DNA from: Argopecten irradians
Taxonomy: Eukaryota > Mollusca > Bivalvia > Pectinida > Pectinidae
Reading direction: 5' to 3'
Assembly: GCF_041381155.1 (NCBI RefSeq)
Contig: NC_091149.1
Location: forward strand, 9,936,609 to 10,000,608
Length of the DNA: 64,000 nucleotides
Under the pieces are notes generated by a model. That model did no database searches, was not told the DNA's origin, and saw only the letters and a list, made by a program, of their open reading frames with translations. The position numbers and the translations under genes were made by a program. Positions 11,347 through 23,094 of the stretch are shown piece after piece (position 1 is the stretch's first letter; every line of letters begins with the position of its first letter).

Positions 11347-11916
11347 AAATCTAGTTGAGCTCAGCTCTCACTTAAAGGAAGTAGAAGAACTGAGTTTGAA
11401 TGCACGGTTGGCCGTCCATATATGAACCCTGGCGGTTGTAGGACGTTAAAATCATCAAACAAATCTACAATATAACAGCACTTATGATTGGAGGGCTTGG
11501 TGCTTCATCTATGTTTGAGTAACTTATTGTTTGACGGAGTTAAACTTGCACTATCACGTGTGTCATTAGCCGATCACAATACAGTATCATTATCCTTGTC
11601 TTGGCTTTATGGTTGCATTTTGAGCATAATTTCATTTCTTCTCATGTCTTGCCAACGGGGACACATTCTTCAACCAAATAATCATAGGCTCAGCATTAAG
11701 GGAGTGGGACTACTGGTTCGCCGCTGTTACCTTGAAAAAGAACCACGAGTTGATGTCTACTAATAAAAGCAGACACAACCACAAACATACCGCTATATCT
11801 TAAAACACTAACCGTGTAATTCGTTTGTTTGATACTAATTAACGAGGCCCAGGTAATCAATTGCACGGGAGGGGGGGCCCTTTCCCCTTAAGTATGTGGC
11901 GTTGTACTTCTTGGTA
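11347..11916. other. No recognised gene; small family A scraps
   Basis: Short family A remnants lie at about 11412-11462 (tail) and 11690-11740 (GGGAGTGGGACTACTGGTTC block). The open frame at 11488-11763 ends inside the second scrap and has no recognisable domain. Confidence 0.4.
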
Positions 11917-13700
11917 ATTTTTAGCTCACCATGGTCCAAAGGACCGATGTGGAGCTTATGGGATAATCCGCAGCGATCGCGATCGTCTCGGTTGCGACCC
12001 CAGCCGTCCATGCGCTCGTCAAACAGACTCGACTTCTTCTCCATAAGTGGCAACGATTGGTCGGTATTTCAGACAAAGATATGACGTGGAATAGCCATTC
12101 CTTTAATCTGGCATACTAACAAAAAAATTGTACCAATGATGGGGGCTGGACCCCCCGGTGGCCTGAGGGGCGGTGCCAAAAGGGGGTCAATTTTTGGCTT
12201 ATTTCCAAATTAAACCGACTCAGTCTTCACTGGAAACAAGTATGGGATATAGCAACCATAATGCAATGGAAGGCATCTTAGTAGCTGTGGGGAATCCAAA
12301 AATATGTACAAATGATGGGGCTGACCCCCCAGGGGGCCTGGAGGCGGGAGTCAAATGGGGGTCAATTTTGGCTATTTCATAATAAACGACTTCTTCTCTG
12401 AAACCAAGCATGGGATAGCACCCACAATGCAATGGTAGCATCCTTATAGGGTGGGGATTCAAAATTGTACAAAATATAATAGGGCGTGACCCCCGGGGGC
12501 CTGAGGGGCGGGGTCAAAAAGGGGCAATTTGGCTATTTCCATATAAACGACTTCTTCCCTGAAACTAAGCATGGTATAGCACCCATAAAGCAATGGTAGC
12601 ATCCTTATAGGGTGGGGATTCAAATTGTCCAAATGATAGGGCTGACCCCCCGTGGGCCTGAGGGGCGGGGTCAAAAAGGGGTTAATTTGGCTATTTTCAT
12701 ATAAATGACTTCTTCTCTGAAACTAAGCCTGGGTATAGCACCCATTATGCAATGGTAGCATCCTTATAGGGTGGGGATTCCAAATTGTGCAAATGATGGG
12801 GCTGACCCCCGGTGGCCCTGAGGGGCGGGGTCAAAAGGGGGTCAATTTGGCTATTTTCCATATAAACAAACTTCTTCTCTGAAAAACTAAGCATGGGTGT
12901 AGCACCCATAATGCAATGGTAGCATCCTTATAGTGTGGGGGATTCCAAAATTGGTGAAAAATGAAAGGGTCTGACCCCAGGGGGCCCTGAGGGGCGGGGT
13001 CATTTTGGCTATTTCCAATATAAATGGACTTATCTTCTCTGCAACTAAGCATTTGGTATAGCACCCTTAATGCAATTTGGTTAGCATCCTTGTAGGCCGG
13101 GGGGAATTCCAAATTGAGCAAATGATAGGGCTAACCCCCGGGGGCCTGAGGGGCGGGGTCAAAAGTGGTCAATCTCCATATAAATGACTTTTTCTCTGCA
13201 ACTTAACACGGGATTGCGCTTCATATATGCAATGGTTACATCCTTATAGGGTTTGGATTCAAAAATTTTGCAAATGAAAGGGCTGACCCCCTGGGGGCCT
13301 GAAGGAGGGGGTCAAAAGGGGTCAATTTGGGTATTTCCATATGAACGACTTCTTCTCTGCAACTAAGAATGGAAGAAAGCACTTATAATGCAACGGTAGC
13401 ATCCTAATAGGGTTGGGATTTGAAATTGTACAAATGATAGGGCTGACCCCGGGCCCTTAAACGGCAATAGATGCGAGGTCAAAAAGGTCAATTAGGCTAC
13501 TATTTTCATATAAATTACTTTTTTCTGAACCTATGTATTGGATAGCATATTTGTATGGTATCAATAGCATCATTGTATGGTGGTGACTCAAAATTAAACT
13601 TTGGGAGTCAATTTTGGTTATTTTTCTTATTGTCAGAGTCTTGTGATAATTACTAACAAAAAACCAGGTGAGCGATTCAGGCCCTCTGGGCCTTTGTTTA
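11917..13700 (+). mobile_element. Pearl-like (non-autonomous Helentron-type) element, core type 1
   Basis: The head is TTTTTAGCTCACC followed by a GGTCC-AAA-GGACC hairpin. About nine units of ~155-165 bp follow, each with a CTGACCCCC...GGGGCCTGAGGGGCGGGG block and GACTTCTTCTCTG. The tail is CCAGGTGAGCGATTCAGGCC with CTCTGGGCC. Head and tail are partly complementary (AGCTCACC/GGTGAGC). This is the layout described for bivalve pearl elements, later linked to Helitron-like rolling-circle transposons. Units here carry more small insertions than those of the 23-kb copy, and the CCGT microsatellite is lost. Confidence 0.75.
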
Positions 13701-14019
13701 GAAGCAGATGTGTTTTCTACTTTGTGGTTTATCAAACCAACTAGTCCATCCTACTTCGTGAAATAATAAATATTTCTGTCAATATTGATATTGTAAAACA
13801 TTTTTCTCAGAAATATGCTGCTGCTATACCTCTGATATATAATTGTACGACAATTTGTATGGAATATAGATTGAAATGACATGGGTAATTAGAATAACAA
13901 TATAAACTTCTGCAAGGACGTCGACAGATTCTAGTGTTAAAAATAAAGAAAGTCGAAAGTGTTTAATAAACTTTTACCCGGTTAATGTTACGTCGACATT
14001 TATTTAAATTCTGTATTAT
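13701..14019. other. Spacer between two pearl-like elements
   Basis: AT-rich sequence with no gene or repeat that I can assign. Confidence 0.4.
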
Positions 14020-14840
14020 TAGCTCACCTGGCCTGAGGGTTCTGCATGATCGCACAGGGGGCTGTATGGATTGTAACCAAATTTGGCCACAAACATCCTT
14101 GAGGGAAGGGGAACAGAACTTGTATGAATTTTGGCTCTGAGCTCCCGCGGCCAGGAGGGGCGGGGCCCAATAGGGGAAATAGAGGTAAATCCTATAAATT
14201 GCTACTTGTCCTAGAGTTCTGCATGGATTGTGATCAAATTTGGCCAGAAACATCTTTGGGAGAAGTGGGGAAGAGAAATTGTATAAATTTTGGCTCTGAC
14301 ACCCCAGGGGCAGGAGGGGCGGGGCCCAATAGGGGACATAGAGGTAAATCCTATAAATTGTTACTTGTCCTAGAGTTCTGCATGGATTTGACCAAATTTG
14401 GCCACAAACATCCTTGGTAGAAGGGGATCAAAACTTGTAAAATTTTGGCTCCGACACCCCCGGGAGTAGAAGGGACGGGCCCTATAGGGGAATTTTGAGG
14501 TAAATCCTATAAATCGCTACTTGTGCTAGAGTTCTGCATGGATTGTAACCAAATTTGGCCACAAACATCCTTGGGGGAAGGGGAACAGAACATGTACAAA
14601 TTTTGGCGCTGAACTCCCCGGGGTTAGGAGGGGTGGGCCCAATATGGGGAATTTGAGGTAAATTCTATAAATCGCTACTTGTCCTAGAGTTCTGCATGGA
14701 TTGTGACCAAATTTTGCCACAAACATTCTTGGGAGAAGGGGAAGAGAATTTTGGCTCTGACCCCTGGGGGCAGGAGGGGTGGGGCCCAATAGGGAAATCA
14801 GAGGTCAATATTCAAATTCCTTCAGAAAATAAACGATGAA
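14020..14840 (+). mobile_element. Pearl-like element, core type 2, missing tail
   Basis: The head AGCTCACCTGGCC is fused directly to the unit motif TTCTGCATGATCG, so hairpin and microsatellite are deleted. About five ~157-bp units follow, with GAGTTCTGCATGGATTGTAA and GGGGCGGGGCCCAATAGGGG motifs. It decays after GAACCTGTATCCAGC and lacks the usual CCAGGTGAGCG tail. Confidence 0.7.
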
Positions 14841-14863
14841 CCTGTATCCAGCGCATTACTTTG

Positions 14864-15196
14864 CATTTAAATTACGGGACTCTAAATTCGTCAAAATAGA
14901 TAAATCCATGGTTTCCGCTCAATAAGTTTTAGTATTTACTTTTCGATTTCAACCAAATTTGGTATATTGCTTTATATCAATGAGATTTTAGATGGGTTCA
15001 ACACTGGTCAAAATACGTCAATATTTGCAAGAGTTACGGGACTTTAAAATCGTTTAAACATGGTTTCCGCTATATAACTTTCAGTACTTTATTGTCGATT
15101 TCAACCAAATTCGGTGTATTGCTTTATATCAATGAGATCTAAGATGGGTTCGATACTGGTCAAAAAAATCCATTAATATTTGCAAAAGAGTTACGG
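14864..15196 (+). repeat. Two tandem units of a ~165-bp AT-rich repeat
   Basis: Both units contain TTACGGGACT, CATGGTTTCCGCT, TCGATTTCAACCAAATT and GCTTTATATCAATGAGAT in the same order. A third TTACGGGACTT marks the start of an incomplete unit. The sequence abuts the broken end of the pearl-like element and may be the core of another element that replaced its tail. Confidence 0.65.
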
Positions 15197-15530
15197 GACT
15201 TGATAACTTCACCTTATTATTAAACAATATTTTCAACTGTAAATTAACTGATGTTTTGTGATGCTCGTGCTGGCGACACATCCCAATTCCGTGGAATTCC
15301 TTGTTAATGATCGCATTTTTATTTTTTATGAATCTATTTTAGATTTAAAACTCGCAATTGTACGGTTTCTCAAAATATTTTCTAATTCTCCCCCAAAGCC
15401 ATTTCTCTTCTTTGTTTTATGATAATCATCTCTTAATTTTTGAGCTATTCTGATTACTTCTTCGTTGTATACCATTCACGTTGGATTCTGTTTCTTTTCC
15501 ACTTCTCTTTAATTTATTAGGAAAAGCCTA
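15197..15530. other. No recognised gene
   Basis: AT-rich sequence lacking supported coding or repeat features. Confidence 0.4.
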
Positions 15531-16320
15531 CTCTCGTCGTGGGCAAGCAACTGTAGGCATTGTGCGCATCACAAGCCAATGCTATTGCTAGGCATCGATC
15601 TCTTGGATTGAGTTGTGTTTGAGATACTGACATGAATCAGTTCAGGGACCATGCTAGGTCTGCTACCTGTTGCCATGGGACCCCGATTGGCTTGATCGTT
15701 AAAAGACGGACTAAATTTTAGAATCTTTTCTCTTCTTACAATTGCTGTCTTTGCTTTTCGTCTAATGCCTTGCCCTATGTGCAGCTGCTCCTCTGCGGCC
15801 CGCATTTTTGGCCTTAGAGTTGAGGCGTCTTCGCGCGCCTGGTGAGGAAGGCTCTAGGATTCTGTCATGCACCGTGGGCCGAAACGCGTCACGCAAAGTC
15901 TATAAAAAAGTGATATTTATTTGCTGGGCCGTGCTCAGGGAGCCGGTCAGCATACAGGGGAAGTTGTTACGACTGGTTGCGCAGACGCGTTGAGCAGTAA
16001 AATGTGACAGGGTGGGGGTGTGTAAGCTTGGGTGTATTCGAGGCAGGCGGCACACTTCGAGTGATATAGCACACTATAGAAAGGGGCAAAGCAGTTCCAC
16101 TATACAAGAAGACAGCATCATGAATTAGCTGACCTGTGAGTCTCCTCAATAGAACGCTGACCTCTGCACTCGTTCAAAACGCACGCAAAACATCACCGAA
16201 AATAGCAAAAATGTGGGTTGGGGGGGGTGGGGTGGGGGGGATAAAATAACATGGAAGCTCGTCCTTAAAATGACTGTCCTCACGGCTGTTAATAGGAGAC
16301 GTTAAAGAATAATCAGAGAC
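15531..16320 (+). mobile_element. Family A repeat, insertion-rich divergent copy
   Basis: The family A block order is complete, but the copy is ~790 bp rather than ~520 bp. The extra length comes from many 1-10-base insertions spread along it, for example within the B-box region and the GTGACCGGGTGGGG block. It includes an upstream 5' part (ACTGACATGAATCAGTTCAG) that most other copies lack. A G-rich run lies at about 16216-16240. The insertion bias could be biological or an artefact of poorly corrected long reads. Confidence 0.6.
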
Positions 16321-17224
16321 AAAAAAGCGAAATTTATTAACATCATCAACTCTCTTATCCGATATCATCGTATCCTATTGACTCCATAACACATCTATTA
16401 TCAATCAAATGTTATATATATGAATACTCATCTTTATTCCAGATATTCATGTAACTCATGCATCCTTCTTATAGGAAGGAACATGGTATTTTAACATCAT
16501 AATTATAGCAACTACAATGATCAATCAATTGTCATCGGTTATACATGGACATTGTCATTTATAGAATTGTCATTATCGTCAATGAATAAAGCATGAAAAG
16601 ATATATTATCATGTCATCAAGGTCTAGACGCATGGCAACGCTACATGACTCGACAATACCAAGTTTTGCCTTACTGTTCTCTCTGTCTTTCAGCTCTACG
16701 CTGTGTCATTGACTATCGATGATCGAGGTACTCGAGCCTATAATGTGCGCCTAATGCCGAATCCTCAGGGTGTTTGTATGCAGCACAAAATTAAAATCCG
16801 AGTTAGCATAATCGGAAAGTGTAAGTCTATGATTTGCGAGTCATGTAGTCGGGACTTTATTGACTATAGATCTGTTAATCAGGCCATCGTTAATTTAATC
16901 AAACAAAAACACACAAAAACAATTATTAAATATACAAAAAGGTATATACAACTTGTTGTGCTAGATATTGGACGTGACATTTATTCTAAACGAGTTATTT
17001 TATAAAAGTTACAAAAGACAGCGTCCATGTGACTCTATTTCTACCACTAAATGTATATCCCGCCAATAGAAATACGACAAAAATACGGGGTAGCGTGTCT
17101 TTGCCGAGATATGCAAAGAAGATCGAATGATATTTTCCAATCAGCAAAAAGGCAAAAAGGCATCTAATTAATATTCAAAGTCATTTTGATGAAGAATCTG
17201 TTCATCAGGGGGCATAAAAGCTCT
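16321..17224. other. No recognised gene
   Basis: A 100-codon open frame at 16703-17005 has no recognised motif, no visible splice context and an AT-rich 3' end, so I leave it uncalled. The remainder is AT-rich unique-looking sequence. Confidence 0.4.
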
Positions 17225-19403
17225 TATTGTGAACAACCCGTTGTCGGAACTATGTGACCGGGTTGGGTATGTTGCTTGTTTTCTTTAGCGCGGCATGCTT
17301 TAGTGATATAGCACTATAAAAGGCGCAAGAGTTCCACCATAAAAGAAGACATAACGCGAATATACCGCAGTCTCCCTAGGAAAATACACACCACGCACGT
17401 CATACAAGCAACACTGCATACTGTGGAGGGCCGTCCTTTACCTGCAGATAGGATATTCGAAAATGTACATGCTGCTCCCCTATTGCATGATCGTAAAAGG
17501 CGACTAAATTTATGATCTTATATTTTCTTTTATTCCTAATCTTACTGAATTTTATTCTTCCTAACGTTCCCCTTGATACCACTTCACTTTTGGCCTTTTG
17601 TCTGTGAGGTAGTATCTGCTCCTGCTTAGCGCTCAGCATACCGAGAGTGGAACGACTGGTCGCCCGTTGTCCGTATAATGTGACCGGGTGGGATGTGTTG
17701 CTTGTAGTTCTTCGGCGGCATGCTTTAGTGATATAGCACTACAGAAAGGACAAGAGTTCCACTATACAAGAAGACAACAGAAACATACCGCACTTCACAT
17801 AGGCTACACACCGCATGCATGGGAGGCCGTCCTTACATGACCCTGACTGTTAATAGGACGTGAATTAATCAAACAATGGAACAACTCAAGGATGAAGTAT
17901 TTATCATTTAACATGTTATTACATATAATTTTTCAATAATTTAACACCCCATTGTCGGACTATTATTGCATGCGCACGGTTTACCATTTACTTTCCGCCA
18001 AATAATCACCAATCTATTGTAATCAATTTCATGTCCGTTTCCGACTCTTTTAATCTACCAAACTCACCAGTATGATCATTTCCGTCAAAAACGAGTTACA
18101 CAGATTATTATACTTCACTAAAAAACGTCACGTTTTGACGACCACGTCACATGCTGTACATTTTCCAACACCTGTTTTGACGTCAAGCGACGATCACAAC
18201 AGTATGACGTCACTTATTTATTGGTGGCGTAACATTCAGATATAATATGCAAATATTTACTTTTGTAGGTTAATACGAGGAATTGTAAAACCTGAGAAAA
18301 GTGATATTCCCCGAGGCCGAAGACCGAGGTAAATATCACCTTTCAAAGGTTTAGCAATTCCTCGTATTAACCTACAAAAAGCCAATAATGTGTTTTGTTA
18401 TATGAAAACTATACAATGATACAATTTTGAAGCAAGGACAGCGCAATGACTAATTAATAAAAAAAGATCAAGAAAATCGTCATCCACGTATCCTCAGTAG
18501 GTACTTTTAGTACTTCTGTAATTACTTCTTCACAATATCACTTTCGAACACATAGCTACATTTAAAAATGTGTAAATCAAAAGTATCATTCCTAATCCTA
18601 CCTCACTGTTGCCTGCCATGTTGGATTTGGCTGTTGCCCGATGATCGGCAATGCTCTATTTTGATTTGGTCAAAATGTGGAAGGTATATGGAATTCCCTG
18701 TGTCTGTTTATAGCCAGGTTACCGGATTTGCATTGTCAACCTCTTGAAACAGGTGTACATCGGTCTCAGGTTGTACATTGCATTTTGTCAAGACCTGTCC
18801 GAGCGGTCTAGACCAATCAGAAAACGGCAAAACTCTCTGTAATAACAATTATACAATTGTTGACTGGGGTTTGAGGGCAACATATGATTTGTTGGACTCG
18901 AGGACAAACTGTTGCCCGAGGCCGAAGTTTTGTGTGAGGGTCCCAGCAAATCATCTGTTGCCCCGAGAAAAACTCAGTCGATAATGCAGGTAAGTCAAAA
19001 CTATGTTATAAGATTGGTAACGATGCACTAAACCTGCCTATATTTATATCGTATAGATTGAGGGGTAGATAGGGGGGCGAGTTTCTACGCAGGTTTCGAA
19101 CGGACTATCTGTAACGTCTATAAGGCTTAAGTTGTATCAAATTTATAGGCAGGTTAAGCGGGACTAATCGGTAACGGCGAAGAATCGGATGATCTTTTAT
19201 GTGCATGTTTTGTGTCGAAATGCGGTAGGACCTATGTTTATTTGATTCCATGGTGACTTTTGGTGTGTCTGCAGGTCCTGTCCGGACTTCCCTACCTAGT
19301 GTTTCATGAGGGGGTAGGGATGTTCGGACACTTTATTTTTTCGATTTATTTTAAGAATTTTAGAAAGGATACTCTCCGTCGGGTGATAAGGCGGTTAAAG
19401 CAT
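17225..19403 (+). repeat. 2.2-kb segment, first copy of a direct duplication
   Basis: The order is: family A pieces (17231-17875), AT-rich sequence, a CCGAGGCCGAAG-centred hairpin, a second palindromic part around CTGTTGCCCGAGGCCGAAG, then GTCCGGACTTCCCTACC and its inverted partner. The same order and near-identical sequence recur about 2.3 kb downstream. This copy has many single-base insertions relative to the second (for example CCGTCCTTTACC against CCGTCCTTACC). No gene is visible. Confidence 0.75.
18262..18379. repeat. Hairpin element centred on a CCGAGGCCGAAG motif (copy 1)
   Basis: The left arm starts TTTGTAGGTTAATACGAGGA and the right arm ends CCTCGTATTAACCTACAAA, with GATATTCCCCGAGGCCGAAG near the middle. 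It probably forms a cruciform or hairpin RNA and may be a MITE on its own. Confidence 0.7.
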
Positions 19404-19539
19404 TGTGCCATAAAGCCATGCTAGTGCATCATCTGGATGAGTTTGTTTAGATATACTGACTGAATCAGTTCAGGCCAAAAGTCTTGCATGATCGTAAAAG
19501 GCGACTAAATTTAGAAACAACTGTCGTTAAGTCAGTCTT
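19404..19539 (+). mobile_element. Family A 5' fragment between the two duplicated segments
   Basis: Contains ATACTGACTGAATCAGTTCA and GATCGTAAAAGGCGACTAAA, matching the extended 5' part of the copy at 15531-16320. It separates the two 2.2-kb segments. Confidence 0.5.
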
Positions 19540-21706
19540 ATGTGACAAACCGTTGTCAATATGTGACCGGGTTGGGTATGTTGCTTGGTTTCTTTGGCGG
19601 CATGCTTTAGTGATATAGCACTATAAAAGGCGCAAGAGTTCCACTATAAAAGAAGACATAACGCGAATATACCGCAGTCTCCCAAAATACACACCACGCA
19701 CGTCATACAAGCAACACTGCATACTGTGGAGGCCGTCCTTACCTGCAGATAGGATATTCGAAAATGTACATGCTGCTCCCCTATTGCATTGATCGTAAAA
19801 GGCGACTAAATTTATGATCTTATATTTTCTCTTATTCCTAATCTTACTGAATTTATTCTTCCTAACGTTCCCTCTTGACACCACTTCACTTTTGGCCTTT
19901 TGTCTGTGAGGTAGTATCTGCTCCTGCTTAGCGCTCAGCATACCGAGAGTGGAACGACTGGTCGCCCGTTGTCCGTTATAATGTGACCGGGTGGGATGTG
20001 TTGCTTGTAGTCTTCGGCGGGCATGCTTTAGTGATATAGCACTACAGAAAGGACAAGAGTTCCACTATACAAGAAGACACAACAGAAACATACCGCACTT
20101 CACATAGGCTACACACCGCATGCATGGGAGGCCGTCCTTACATGACCCTGACTGTTAATAGGACGTGAATTAATCAAACAATGGAACAACTTAAGGATGA
20201 AGTATTTATCATTTAACATGTTATTACATATAATTTTTCAATAATTTAACACCCATTGTCGGACTATATATAGCATGCGCACGGTTTACCATTTACTTTC
20301 CGCCAAATAATCACCAAGCTATTGTAATCAATTTCATGTCCGTTTCCGACTCTTTTAATCTACCAAACTCACCAGTATGGTCATTTCCATCAAAACGAGT
20401 TACACAGATTATTATACTTCACTAAAAACGTCACGTTTTGACGACCACGTCACATGCTGTACATTTTCCAACACCTGTTTTGACGTCAAGCGACGATCAC
20501 AACAGTATGACGTCACTTATTTATTGGTGGCGTAACACTCAGAAATAATATGCAAATATTGGCTTTTTGTAGGTTAATACGAGGAATTGTAAAACCTGAG
20601 AAAAGTGATATTCCCCCGAGGCCGAAGACCGAGGGAAATATCACCTTTCAAAGGTTTAACAATTCCTCGTATTAACCTACAAAAAGCAAATAATTGTTTT
20701 GTTATATGAAACGATACAATGATACAATTTTGAAGCAAGGACAGCGCAATGACTAATTAATAAAAAAAATCAAGAAAATCTTCATCCACGTATCCTCAGT
20801 AGGTACTTTTAGTACTTCTGTAATACTTCTTCACAATATCACTTTCGAACATATAGCTACATTTAAAAATGTGTAAAAGTATCATTCTTAATCCTACCTC
20901 ACTGTTGCCTGCCATGTTGGATTTGGCTGTTGCCCGATGATCGGCAATGCTCTATTTTGATTGGTCAAAACTGTGGAAGGGATATGGAATTCCCTGAGTC
21001 TGTTTATAGCCAGGTTACCGGATTTGCATTGTCAACCTCTGAACAGGTGTACATCGGTCTCAGGTTGACATTGCATTTTGTCAAGACCTGTCCGAGCGGT
21101 CTAGACCAATCAGAAAACGGCAAAACTCACTGTAATAACAATATACAATTGTTGACTGGGGTTGAGGGCAACATATGATTTGTTGGACTCGAGGACAAAC
21201 TGTTGCCCGAGGCCGAAGTTTGTGTGAGGGTCCAGCAAATCATCTGTTGCCCGAAAACTCAGTCGATAACTGTTTTGTTATACCACATTGACTCAAAAAA
21301 TGCAGGTAAGTCAAAACTATGTTATAAGATTGGTAACGATCCACTAAACCTGCCTATATTTATATCGTATAGATTGAGGGGTAGATAGGGGGGCGAGTTC
21401 TACGCAGGTTTAACGGACTATCTGTAACGGCTATAAGGCTAAAGCTGTATCAAATTTATAGGCAGGTTAAGCGGACTATCGGTAACGGCAAAGAATCGGA
21501 TGATCTTTTATGTGCATGTTTTGTGTCGAATGCGGTAGGCCTATGTTATTTGATTCCAATGGTGACTTTGGTGTTGTTTGCAGGTGTCCGGACTTCCCTA
21601 CCTAGTGTTTCATGAGGGGGTAGGGATGTTCGGACACTTTATTTTCTCGATTTATTTAAGAATTTTAGAAAGGATACTCTCCGTCGGGTGATAAGCCGGT
21701 TAAAGA
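19540..21706 (+). repeat. 2.2-kb segment, second copy of the direct duplication
   Basis: Collinear with the segment at 17225-19403 from TGTGACCGGGTTGGGTATGT to ACTCTCCGTCGGGTGATAAG. It has cleaner homopolymers and fewer stray bases. It also contains a short stretch absent from copy 1, near 21270-21300 (AACTGTTTTGTTATACCACA). The end diverges sharply after GCCGGTTAAAG. Confidence 0.75.
20562..20687. repeat. Hairpin element centred on a CCGAGGCCGAAG motif (copy 2)
   Basis: The outer ends GCTTTTTGTAGGTTAATACG and CGTATTAACCTACAAAAAGC are exact reverse complements. The arms are better matched here than in copy 1. Confidence 0.75.
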
Positions 21707-22324
21707 TGCAAATATAATGTAACTTATGCAGCGTACTGCCAGTGACCTTCTGAATCGCTGATTTAAAGTTCCCGCAGGAATTTGTGACGTATACACAATA
21801 CTGAACTTTTGACCAATCGGAACTGGTATAACATATCGAGTACACTGTTGACATGTATATCATCAGTTGCGGAATTTTATTGGCTATGGAATACATGATT
21901 TGTGTTGTATGTACAAAGCGAGGTAAAGAGTGTATCGTAAGAAATGTAAGGTGTCCGAACTTCCCTCCCTGTCCGAACTTCCCTCCCTGTCCGAACTTCC
22001 CTACCTTTACCCTAAACGTTACGAATTGTAGGTGTGGCGTCACTCCGGTCCAACAGCAAATTTTAACAGTCGATTTTAACAGTTCTTTGGACCATTCGAC
22101 GGAACAGTTCATTTATTGGCATTTTTGGCAATAGAGTTTATATAGGAACTATTTTATAGGGGTATAACAAGTATTTCTGTCAAGGTTCTCCGTGGTTAAT
22201 TAGTAATGTGATTGTAACATATTTAGCTCTTTAATATCAGTTGTGCTGATAGGCTATAGGGTGTTAATTCTTGGACAATCTCCAAAAAACTGACGCTCAT
22301 GATGAGTTTTGGTGGGGTGCCATA
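21707..22324. other. No recognised gene; triple 18-bp repeat
   Basis: At about 21954-22012 the sequence GTCCGAACTTCCCTCCCT occurs three times in tandem, the third ending CTACC. It is related to the GTCCGGACTTCCCTACC hairpin at the end of the 2.2-kb segment. Open frames across it are produced by the repeat on both strands. Confidence 0.5.
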
Positions 22325-23076
22325 GGTGAATTTCTGTATAGACCTTGCCCCGCTTGCACCAAACTTCTCAAACTGACATCTATCACATCAACTTGAGGTT
22401 TGAGCTCAAGATCGATTTTCAAAAAGTGAGATTTTTCTCAAATTGGCTTTTACAAAGTGCTTACATAGAAAATCTCATCACAACTTTGAGCTGTAACGCT
22501 GTCTCAACGCTGTCTCAATACAATATACATTCCAAGATAGCGATTGCATATGCTTTTAGGAGGCGACGATTGCGTCGGGATGCTGTTCAAAGAACATTTA
22601 CGTGCAGGTTCTATGTATGTGTGATCGTGAATACCGGGAAAGGTATAGATTTTCGCTTATAAACATTCATTTTATACTCCATCTAATTCGCCCAAGCTGG
22701 ATCGCTATGACAAGGCGCAGCAATGCTGTCTCGCCATTATTGCAACTTTTGGTTGCTCTCCCGCTCCGTCCAGTTGCTTCCTCTTTTCGTTGACAACATC
22801 CTCGCTCCGCTATCGACACGATGCAGACGACAAATGTGACGTCATTTGACAGATTACGGGAAATACTGGTCCGGAAATAATAGTTCGAGAAAGGTGTTTT
22901 TCTACCTCCACCATTGAATATGTACTTTCACTCACGGGACAACAATCTCAGATTGAGTGGATATTTTTCGTGAAAGTCGTATTTGATGAAATCTCAAGTA
23001 AGAAAAATCTCAAGGATTTGAGATTAAGATAAATCTCATTTTTAGAAGTTTTGTGCAAGTGTGGCCTGATTCACCT
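22325..23076. mobile_element. Short TIR element
   Basis: The left end GGTGAATTTCTG...GCTTGCACCAAACTTCT is the inverted match of the right end AGAAGTTTTGTGCAAGTGTG...GATTCACC. Subterminal TGAGATTTTTCTCA and GATTTGAGATT motifs are also inverted. No transposase-like frame lies inside, so it is probably a MITE. Confidence 0.55.
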
Positions 23077-23094
23077 TTCTAAAGGCAGTAACTA

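Noticed and set aside
16703-17005. 100-codon plus-strand frame
   Set aside because: No recognised motif, no conserved context and AT-rich codons; could be chance in AT-rich DNA.
21639-22112. 157-codon minus-strand frame
   Set aside because: Crosses the end of the 2.2-kb repeat and a triple 18-bp repeat (GKFGQGGKFGQGG); no recognisable domain.
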